Shown here: piece after piece, positions 46,971-55,200 of the stretch
How positions within the stretch are numbered: position 1 is the stretch's first letter
Layout of the letters: each line of letters starts with the position of its first letter
Assembly: GCF_900163785.1 (NCBI RefSeq)
Contig: NZ_FUKN01000013.1
Coordinates: forward strand, 682,001 to 746,000
DNA: 64,000 bases
Direction of reading: 5' to 3'
Origin: Psychrobacter sp. JB385
GTDB lineage: Bacteria > Pseudomonadota > Gammaproteobacteria > Pseudomonadales > Moraxellaceae
Notes under the pieces: model-generated
What the model saw: the letters and a program-made list of their open reading frames with translations, nothing else
Databases searched by the model: none
Told to the model about the DNA's origin: nothing
Translations under genes and position numbers: made by a program

Positions 46971-48572
46971 ATGAAAACAAATCATCAAGTTACTAAGCAT
47001 TGTCTATCGTCGTCTATCAACAGCAAGACCTTATTTGCGAGTGCATTTTTGACAGCTGCCCTGTTATTGACGGGTTGCCAATCTACCAATCTGTCTAGTC
47101 ACCCAAATCCATCTAGCACCATGACCAAAAACCAAACGTCAGCGGCAGCTAAAACCGCCTTAGCCACAGCATTGCAAAAACAGCGCCGTCAATCGTTTAG
47201 CTATCATAGTAATATTGAAATTAATAATGAGCAGCAATTTGCCAATGTAACAACAAACGATCAGGTCGCATCAGACTATCCAAGCGAATACTGCGAAGAC
47301 ACTCACGATCAAGCTTATGCGGCTTTACTTGAGCAAGCAGAAGGTCAAAATAAGGATGTCTTAAATACTGAGTATGATGCTCAGCGTACGGCATTAAAAA
47401 ACAATTATCTTGAATGCAATGCTGCGTATGAAGCGTGGGTAGACCATCAATACGACAGCGACATCGCTGTGCCGCCCTCTTACCAGCAGTTATTTGACAA
47501 TTATGACAGCAAGATAAAGCCGCTAGAAATCAAAAAATCAAAACTGTTAGATGCTTATTGGTTCAAGCCTCTATCTTTCAATGCTCAAGGTATCTATCAG
47601 CCAATGGCTGGCAGGGCAACCATGCTCGCCAGCGCCCAGTATCAAGCGCGTAATCATCACAGTAGCATCAACCAGCCTATCTATATCGATTTTAAGAATG
47701 GCGATATTTATCTATGGGCAGATAATGTTGCGATGTTTAACTCCTCGATGTTAGATGATGCACTTGGTACAAAATGGCAAAATAAATGGTTAAAAATAGC
47801 CATGGATGATGGCACCTTGCCCAAAGGCTTTGGTCGTGAAGTGATAAAAAGTCACTTTGCGGCCATGGATGAGACATTTGAAACGGTGCCTGTGAGCCAA
47901 TTTGACTATGTGGCGCCCAATACGCTAGCGTCGCTTTCTCCTAAATTACCAGCGTATCAGCTAACCCCAATGCTAGCGACTGATACCATCATTAGGCGTG
48001 TACAAAGTGCTGAGAGCTATGAGCAATTTTATCAAGACTATATGCGCGTTTTTTATGACCGCATCAGCAAACAATATCCTGAGCTGACTCAAACAAATGC
48101 CTCTGATCAATCAGAAAACACAACGTCTGATAAGTTCACCAGTAAAGCGTTGGTGCAGCAAGTGTTGGCCATGATAAAAAGTCAGGCGGAAGGTGGGGAT
48201 GAAACAGAAGAGGGAGCACTGCCAGAGAACACAGAGGTGCAAGAGCTTTACGGATTTGATAAACGCGGTCAACTTAAATGGCAGCATCTGCGCAATGAGT
48301 TACTGAGTAAAACCAAAGCCGTTTCTGGTACGTCAAGTAAGGGCGTGACTGTAGATATGTTGCAGCAATATTCTGCCATAAGCCATCAAGACATGGCGTT
48401 TCCTACCTTGCCAAGTGATGTGCAAGTGCCAAATGCCAGCAATAGTATTGATGCAAGAAAGTATGGCAAAGAGCTGATGCAGTATTACCGCGATGGGAAT
48501 GGTACTTTTATGGGTAAAATGATATTCAGTAGATTTCCCACGTCTATAGAAGCGAGTGGGGCGGTTGATTAA
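46971..48572 (+). CDS. Second lipoprotein of unknown function, paired with the upstream one
   Basis: A 533-residue protein with a clear lipoprotein signal ending LTAALLLTGC (Cys near residue 36). A Ser/Thr/Asn/Gln-rich linker follows, then a helical section with SEYCEDTHDQAYAALLEQAE, then a globular middle with PIYIDFKNGDIYLWADNVAMF and KWLKIAMDDGTLPKGFGREV. Unlike the upstream partner it lacks the acidic Tyr-rich tracts. No named family recognised. It starts 44 bp after the first lipoprotein gene with AAGGATAAAAT before the ATG, so the two are almost certainly cotranscribed and may form a complex at the outer membrane. Confidence 0.75.
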   Translation: MKTNHQVTKHCLSSSINSKTLFASAFLTAALLLTGCQSTNLSSHPNPSSTMTKNQTSAAAKTALATALQKQRRQSFSYHSNIEINNEQQFANVTTNDQVASDYPSEYCEDTHDQAYAALLEQAEGQNKDVLNTEYDAQRTALKNNYLECNAAYEAWVDHQYDSDIAVPPSYQQLFDNYDSKIKPLEIKKSKLLDAYWFKPLSFNAQGIYQPMAGRATMLASAQYQARNHHSSINQPIYIDFKNGDIYLWADNVAMFNSSMLDDALGTKWQNKWLKIAMDDGTLPKGFGREVIKSHFAAMDETFETVPVSQFDYVAPNTLASLSPKLPAYQLTPMLATDTIIRRVQSAESYEQFYQDYMRVFYDRISKQYPELTQTNASDQSENTTSDKFTSKALVQQVLAMIKSQAEGGDETEEGALPENTEVQELYGFDKRGQLKWQHLRNELLSKTKAVSGTSSKGVTVDMLQQYSAISHQDMAFPTLPSDVQVPNASNSIDARKYGKELMQYYRDGNGTFMGKMIFSRFPTSIEASGAVD

Positions 48573-48653
48573 AGAGCGTGATTGAGATCTCAGTAAATTG
48601 AGAGCCCAGTAAGTTGAGATCTTAATAAATTGTTAGACAGTTTAATCATCCAT

Positions 48654-48689
48654 AAAAAAAGTGCACCGTTGATACGATGCACTTTTTTA
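48654..48689. terminator. Bidirectional terminator between lipoprotein pair and Spy-like gene
   Basis: AAAAAAGTGCA pairs with TGCACTTTTTT in a hairpin whose arms start and end in A- and T-runs. Confidence 0.88.
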
Positions 48690-48783
48690 TATGCTTATAT
48701 TGCAGACTGAGTATGACAAGATACTAAGTATGACAAATAGTATAACAAGACAGAGCGCTGTACCACACGTTGCCTATTAAGAA

Positions 48784-49305
48784 TTACATGCCTTGCTGTT
48801 TTTTACCTGCCATTTTGTGATGGCCTGGACCTTTATGTCCTTTAGCCATTCTTTCAGCTTCTAATTTTGCCAGTTTTGCACGCTGCTCGGGTGTCAAGAC
48901 TTGGGCAATAGCATGCTGAGTTTGTACACGTTCAATAAAGCGCTGCTTTGTTTTCGCGGCTTGCTGATCAGCCAAACGATTTACGGCAGCAGTGTTGAGC
49001 GTACTTGCATTGGTCAAAGCTTGCATTTGCTGATGCATCTGCATACGCTCTGCTTTATTTTCAGCGCGATCAGCTTTGTAGTCACCATGTTTTGCTTCCA
49101 TAATTGCTTTGATTTGCGCTTGTTGCGTCGCTGTCAGATCCAACTGAGACATAGGGCCTCTCATACCGCCCTTTTTCATGCCGTCTTTGTGCTGCATTTT
49201 GCTAGACGTTGGTGCCGTGTCAGTAGTTGCATTAACGCTGGTACATGCAGTCACAGTAAACACGCTAGACATTGCCAGTACTGAGCCCAATAGTAGTTTT
49301 TTCAT
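48784..49305 (-). CDS. Spy/CpxP-like periplasmic LTxxQ protein
   Basis: A 173-residue protein. The signal region KKLLLGSVLAMSSVFTVTAC could be a lipoprotein signal (VTAC), although a plain signal peptide is also possible. The mature domain has two LTxxQ motifs, LDLTATQQAQIKAIME and LTPEQRAKLAKLE, separated by a highly charged helix, as in Spy and CpxP. The C-terminus is Lys/Gly/His/Met-rich. Start at 49305: AAAGGATT is 7 bp upstream; the longer frame adds 25 unlikely residues. Such proteins chaperone or signal envelope stress. It is divergent from the CpxRA-like pair, 228 bp away. Confidence 0.82.
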   Translation of the reverse strand: MKKLLLGSVLAMSSVFTVTACTSVNATTDTAPTSSKMQHKDGMKKGGMRGPMSQLDLTATQQAQIKAIMEAKHGDYKADRAENKAERMQMHQQMQALTNASTLNTAAVNRLADQQAAKTKQRFIERVQTQHAIAQVLTPEQRAKLAKLEAERMAKGHKGPGHHKMAGKKQQGM

Positions 49306-49533
49306 AGTGTAATCCTTTATGTCGTTTGGTTGAATGATAATGAACAGCAACGTTTGATTTTGCCAATATGACCATGGCAAAGTGCAGTACTCGCTGTTGA
49401 TGAGGCTATTCTACGACAGCTAAAGGTTACGAACATTTATGAAATATTAAGAAAGGTAACGGTTATGGCGTATCGATCAGTAATTGCCTGATAATATAAG
49501 TAACAAAGCTATTGACCGCTTAAGGAGACAACG

Positions 49534-50220
49534 GTGCCGAATATACTGCTGGGCGATGATGATGAAGAGCTGACTCAGTTATTACAAGAATATCTCCATA
49601 ATCATGGCGTGACTTGCGACTGTGTTCATGATGGTGAAGCCGTGATTCAAACACTAAAAGCGGCGAGTAACAATGCGTCTGCTTATGACTTGCTGGTGCT
49701 AGATATCATGATGCCAAAAATTGATGGATTAAGTGTGCTGCGCCAACTGCCAAACATCAGTGATGTGCCTGTTATCATGTTGACTGCCAAAGGCGAAGAG
49801 ATTGATCGTATCATTGGCTTAGAGCTTGGGGCTGATGATTATATCACCAAACCCTGCAATCCTCGGGAGCTGCTGGCGCGTATCAATGCGGTGATTAAAC
49901 GCACCAACGCGGTTGCATCAGAGCACACGCCGTTACCAGAGAGCCGACTGCATCTTGATCAAAATCAGAGGCTGTGTCAGATAGATGGTGTCGAGCTGCA
50001 AGTGACTGGTACAGAGTTTGATCTGTTGGTTGCATTGCTCAAACAAAAGGGTGAGGTCGTGAGTAAGACGTGGCTGTCAGAGCACATTTTGCAGCGCGAA
50101 TTGCAGCCATTTGATCGCAGTTTGGATGTTCATATTTCGCGCTTGCGTAAAAAACTTCAACCCTTTCACGATGAACCGATTAAAGCGGTTCGCGGTAAAG
50201 GCTATCAATTGGTACTGTAA
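49534..50220 (+). CDS. cpxR: OmpR-family response regulator (CpxR-like)
   Basis: A 228-residue two-domain regulator starting at a GTG preceded by AAGGAGACAACG. The receiver domain has the acidic pocket in LLGDDDEE, phospho-acceptor Asp57 in LVLDIMMPKIDG, the Thr in VIMLTAKGEE and the Lys in ADDYITKPCNPREL. The C-terminal winged helix has TGTEFDLLVALLKQKGEVVS and DRSLDVHISRLRKKL, typical of OmpR/CpxR. The following sensor kinase gene starts 14 bp later. Together with the divergent Spy/CpxP-like gene this suggests control of envelope stress, as in Cpx, although the name rests on context as well as motif. Confidence 0.88.
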   Translation: MPNILLGDDDEELTQLLQEYLHNHGVTCDCVHDGEAVIQTLKAASNNASAYDLLVLDIMMPKIDGLSVLRQLPNISDVPVIMLTAKGEEIDRIIGLELGADDYITKPCNPRELLARINAVIKRTNAVASEHTPLPESRLHLDQNQRLCQIDGVELQVTGTEFDLLVALLKQKGEVVSKTWLSEHILQRELQPFDRSLDVHISRLRKKLQPFHDEPIKAVRGKGYQLVL

Positions 50221-50234
50221 TAGTAGATTTACCG

Positions 50235-51833
50235 ATGAAAAATGCCACGTTTAAAGTGCGAGTTACGCTGTTTTGGCGTCTGTTTTTGAGCCTGTTATTA
50301 ACGATTTTGATGACCTCTGTATTATCCATTATGGTGGAGCGCTGGCTGGTCGAAAAAGAGCTAACAGCACGCATGGATGTACAAATTGACAGTTTGTTGA
50401 TTAAACGTCAGAACATAGTTGAAGCGTTAAAGGTAGGAGACTTTGCAGCCGTTAGAGAGATGTATCGTCAAGACCGGCGGCTCATGAATCAGATTAGAGT
50501 CTATGATGACCAAGATGCCATCATATTTCCGCGTTATCGAGACAAAGACGATCAGCGTAAGCCAGAACGTAGGCAAGAAGATGAGCAGGCGATAGAGCAA
50601 TCAGCAACACAGATCAATTCAACACAGATAAAGCCACCCGCACCTCACCTAGATACTAAAAAAATGGTCAATGGTGAGAACAGAGTGCATGACACCCCAT
50701 CTATGTTAGATCATATTTTGCAGCCAATAATGCCGCGTGGGGCTAAGATGGCTGATCCTGACACTCGCCCTGAGTTGGCTGATGTAACGGTTGCTTTGCC
50801 TGATAAAAAAACAGTTCTTATCCAATTGCGCCCGCATTTGCGTTTTTCAGATGTGGTAGAGCTGCAACGTAGCAATTTTCCAATACGGTTATTATTGATA
50901 CTTCTTTTTAGTATTTTAGTCTGCGTTTGGCTCAGTCGCACGCTGACTTATCGTATTCGCCGTGTACAAAGCACCGTACACCGTATGATTGATGGCGATT
51001 ATCAGGCAAATCCAGATTTGTCTAAAATGGGTGATGATGAACTGGGTTTACTGGCCAAAGACGTTGCCAAACTGTCGACAAGGCTGGCTGAGAGTGAGTT
51101 GGCACGCAAACAGATGCTCAGTGATATCTCGCATGAGCTACGTTCACCGCTGGCGCGTCTGGAAGTGGCAACCGAGCTTACACGCGACTTTGCTCCCAAT
51201 ACCAGTCGCTATCTGGATCGCATCGATAAGGAATCAGCACGAATGAATGAGTTGATTGAGCAAATCATTCATATTCAATCGTTACAAATGCAGCAATATA
51301 CCATCGACAATTTAGAGAATGAGGCAGTCAACCTTTCTGAGATTATCAGTGAGATAGGGCAAGATGTTTGCTTTGAGTTTCAGCATAAAAACGTGCGCTG
51401 GCAGTGGCAGCCGTCTCGTTTTTTATCAAAGAGAGATACCGATTTTTCTTGGACAGTCCTTGGCAATCAAGAGCAGCTACATAGCGCCTTTGAAAATGTG
51501 ATTCGAAATGCTTTTATGCATACAGCGGCGGGCTCCACAGTCAGTGCCGAGATGAAAGAAGTGGAGATGGATAATAAGGCACATGCTATCCAGATCACCA
51601 TAACAGATGAAGGCGGCGGCGTTGCAGAAAAGGATTTAGAGCGAATCTTTCAGCCATTTGTACGCCTTGATTCGGCACGTCATCGCGAAACAGGCGGTTA
51701 TGGACTGGGTTTGGCAATCGTCCATGCAGTGGTAATAGCGCATAAAGGCTTGATCAAAGTTTACAACAGACAAGATGGTATAAAAGGTTTGATGATGCAG
51801 ATAACGTTGCCAACTGAGTATAAGGGTCGCTGA
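50235..51833 (+). CDS. cpxA: CpxA-like sensor histidine kinase
   Basis: A 532-residue inner-membrane kinase. Transmembrane segments lie near 11-33 and 217-234, bracketing a periplasmic region of about 180 residues that includes a Gln/Glu/Pro-rich stretch (105-170). A HAMP region follows, then the H-box DISHELRSPLARLEVATELT (His300), N-box ENVIRNAFMHTA, G1 TDEGGGV and G2 GGYGLGLAIVHAVV. The motif pattern and context resemble CpxA. The periplasmic sensor has a disordered insert not seen in E. coli CpxA, so signal recognition may differ. Confidence 0.88.
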   Translation: MKNATFKVRVTLFWRLFLSLLLTILMTSVLSIMVERWLVEKELTARMDVQIDSLLIKRQNIVEALKVGDFAAVREMYRQDRRLMNQIRVYDDQDAIIFPRYRDKDDQRKPERRQEDEQAIEQSATQINSTQIKPPAPHLDTKKMVNGENRVHDTPSMLDHILQPIMPRGAKMADPDTRPELADVTVALPDKKTVLIQLRPHLRFSDVVELQRSNFPIRLLLILLFSILVCVWLSRTLTYRIRRVQSTVHRMIDGDYQANPDLSKMGDDELGLLAKDVAKLSTRLAESELARKQMLSDISHELRSPLARLEVATELTRDFAPNTSRYLDRIDKESARMNELIEQIIHIQSLQMQQYTIDNLENEAVNLSEIISEIGQDVCFEFQHKNVRWQWQPSRFLSKRDTDFSWTVLGNQEQLHSAFENVIRNAFMHTAAGSTVSAEMKEVEMDNKAHAIQITITDEGGGVAEKDLERIFQPFVRLDSARHRETGGYGLGLAIVHAVVIAHKGLIKVYNRQDGIKGLMMQITLPTEYKGR

Positions 51834-51850
51834 CAACCGTTGAAAAGAAC

Positions 51851-51902
51851 AAAAGCGCACGTATCAGATGTTTATGACGTCTGTATACCTGCGCTTTTTT
51901 TG
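51851..51902 (+). terminator. Terminator after the sensor kinase gene
   Basis: AAAAGCGCA (51851-51859) pairs with TGCGCTTTT (51890-51898), with a further inner paired region (around TATCAGA and GTCTGTA), followed by T-run. Confidence 0.8.
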
Positions 51903-52238
51903 GCTTAAAAATAGAAATTCTGATAAACGCGCATAATTTGGTATGGGCGGACAATGGATAGAGGCTTATATTCTTTTATGTGAATATAATAGATTGATGG
52001 TGGTAAGCGTCTGACCAGCTGCGTTGTCACTCTCTATATATTCGTTAATACTAATATATAGAGAGTGATAAAAATATCGCAAGACAAAACGTCTTTTACC
52101 TCAATACCAGTAACATAGTGAAAAGGATGTCCCATTACCAGCTCATAAACCGTTTTATTCTGCGATATCAACTCTCTGCAACATAGATTGTATCTCTGAT
52201 TTTTTCAAATCTGACAATTCTATAGGGGAGTACATATT
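51903..52238. other. Upstream region of the adhesin gene
   Basis: 336 bp between the terminator and the adhesin start. It contains the 15-bp inverted repeat listed separately and the adhesin ribosome site (ATAGGGGAG before ATG). The promoter is not obvious. Confidence 0.5.
52028..52067. repeat. 15-bp inverted repeat upstream of the adhesin gene
   Basis: CACTCTCTATATATT (52028-52042) and AATATATAGAGAGTG (52053-52067) are perfect complements around a 10-base spacer (CGTTAATACT). No U-run follows on either strand, so a simple terminator is unlikely. It lies about 170 bp before the adhesin ATG and could be an operator or a 5'-leader hairpin. Confidence 0.7.
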
Positions 52239-55200
52239 ATGAACCGCATCTACAAGGTGATATGGAACGAAGCCTTAAACTGCTTTACGGCCGTCGGTGA
52301 ATATGCCAAGGCACATGGCAAATCTTCCAAATCAAGCGTTAGTTCTAACGCTACTATCAATACCACTTCTAACCTATCTTCTATCAATACATTACGCTTG
52401 AGTACAATAGGACTTGCGCTGTTAGCCGCTGGCTTTGTCGTACAGACAAATGCTGAGGTCAGTTACTCCAATCTCATCAATATCACTGGTCATCAAAGCC
52501 AAGGTAATGGTCATGACACCCATGGCAACGGTAATGGGTATGGCCACGAAACTCATGGTAACGGTAACGGGTATGGTCACAATGAAGATGGCAACAACGG
52601 TAACAATGGTTTTGGACTGAAATTTGCTGGTGATACTGGTGGAACGATTATACGGAACCAAGGCGATACGCTGAATATTAAAGGCGGCGAAACTAATGCC
52701 TCAAAACTAACCAGCGGTAACAATATCGGTGTGGTGTCTAATGGCACCAATACTTTGACTATCAAGTTAGCAAAGGATTTGACGGGTTTAAACAGTGCAA
52801 GTTTTAACAATGGCGTTGTGATTTCCGCGACTGGCATCAATGCTGGTAACAAAGTCATCTCAGGCGTCGCTAACGGTGTGGCTGGTAATGATGCGGTCAA
52901 CGTCAATCAGTTAGCCACTAGCATTGCCACCAACAAAACCAAATACTATAGTGTCAACTCAACTGCGACTGGCAATAGCAATAACGATGGGGCAACCGGA
53001 CCAAATGCAATGGCCATGGGTGGCAATGCAACGGCTGCTGGTGGACAAGCGATTGCCATTGGCAGTGGTCAAAGTGGCCAAAACACAACAGCAAGCGGGC
53101 AACAATCCATTGCGATCGGTGCCAATGTGGTCTCAAAAGGTCACTCATCTATCGCACTTGGCGGTGATGATCTAGATGACGCTTCAAAAACAAATATCGG
53201 AAGCAACTCAGCCAGTGCTACATTGAATGGCGGCACCGTCAATACGGCCTTCAATAGCTATGCAGGCAAAAACCTTGTCGAACCCAATCGGTATGATGTC
53301 AATACAGAATCGGGTGGGGCTGCGTCTATTGCAATGGGTGTAAAAGCCTTATCTAAAGGTGATTTATCTACCGCTGTTGGCGTACATGCTAGCTCGGAAG
53401 GTACCGCCTCCTCAGCCTTTGGTATGGCAGCCTCTGCTACCAAACAAGGATCGTTAGCGCTTGGCGCAGGCGCTAAGTCTGATGTTCAAGACGGTGTGGC
53501 TCTAGGGTCGAGATCTGTTGCTAATGTGGCAGGTGGGGCGACTGGATTTGTACCAGCAGGGACTTTGACCATTGATGAAAATGCCATTATCGCAACGAGA
53601 AGTGTGGCACTGGGCGCTGTATCAGTGGGTACAGGTGCACAAGGTGGTAATCGTCAGATTGTAAACGTTGCTGCAGGTACCAATGACAGTGATGCTATCA
53701 ACGTCGCTCAATTGGTTGGTCTCCAAAATGGCATCAACGGTACGCTAAACCAAGGTATAGATTTTGGCGGTGATAGTGGTACCAACGTCAATCGTAAGCT
53801 TGGCGAAAAATTACTGGTGAAAGGCGGTGAAACTGATGCCACAAAACTCTCCAGTGGTAACAATATCGGTGTGGTTGCTGACGGTAATGACACCTTAACC
53901 GTCAAATTAGCAAAAGATTTGACCGGGCTAGATAGCGTCACCGCAGGCAACAGCCTACTTAACACCAATGGTTTGAGCATCACCGGTGGTCCAACATTCA
54001 CCGCAACCGATATTAACGCCAACAACCAACAGATTCAAGGCGTAGCAAGTGGCGGTACAACGGTGTCTAACGCTGCCAACATCGGTGATGTCAACACAGC
54101 GATTACTGGCGTCACCACTTTAGGCTTTGGCCTAAAAGCGGCCGATGGTAATACCGTACAAAAACCCCTAGGACAAGCGGTTGAAATAGTCGGCGCTAAC
54201 AACAATATCGGCACGCGAGTGAACAACGGTAAAGTAGAAGTGCAACTTAACAACAACCTTGACCTTGGCAACAACGGTAGTGTCAGCACAGGCAACCTTG
54301 CCAGTGGCACCAGCGTCAACCGCCTAGGCATCGTCACAGGGGGGCTTCTTACAGGTGGCGTCACCAGCGTCAGTGGTGCAGGGGTTAGCGTCACCGGCCT
54401 TAACCCCTTCAACCCAACCAGTGCCGCCTTAACCAATGATGGTCTCACCATCTTAAATGGACCAAGCGTGACCAAATCGGGTGGTGTCAACGCGGGCAAT
54501 AAAAAAGTAGTCAACGTCGCCAATGGCGTACAAGCAAAAGATGCCGTCAACGTCAGTCAACTCACCAATGCCTCGGCAGCAGCGCGTACCAAAGTACTGA
54601 GCGGCACCAATGTCGCCAGTGTTGACTTCTCAACCGACAGCGTTACAGGACAAGACGTCTACACTATCAATGCCGATGGCACCAGCGCCTCAGCTGGCTC
54701 ATCAGCCGTCACCGTCACGCAAGGTGCCAAAGATGGCGCAACCAACCTGACGGACTACGCAGTGGACTTAAGTGACGCCAGTAAAGCAAGCTTAGTCAAA
54801 GCGGACAGCGCCATGCAAAGCGTGGTCACCCAGATCGATGGGGCGGATGTCAAAACCCTAAACCGCACCGACAATAGTGCCAACTTCCTCACAGGTGACA
54901 ACATCGTCTTAACCGCTGAGGATGGTGGTATCAAAGTGGCCACGGCACCAGACGTGTCTTTCACCAGTGTCACCGCAGGCAACAGCCTACTCAACACCAA
55001 TGGTTTGAGCATTACAGGTGGTCCAACATTCACCGCAACCGATATTAACGCCAACAACCAACAGATTCAAGGCGTAGCAAGTGGCGGTACAACGGTGTCT
55101 AACGCTGCCAACATCGGTGATGTCAACACAGCGATTACTGGCGTCACCAATTTAGGCTTTGGCCTAAAAGCGGCCGATGGTAATACCGTACAAAAACCCC

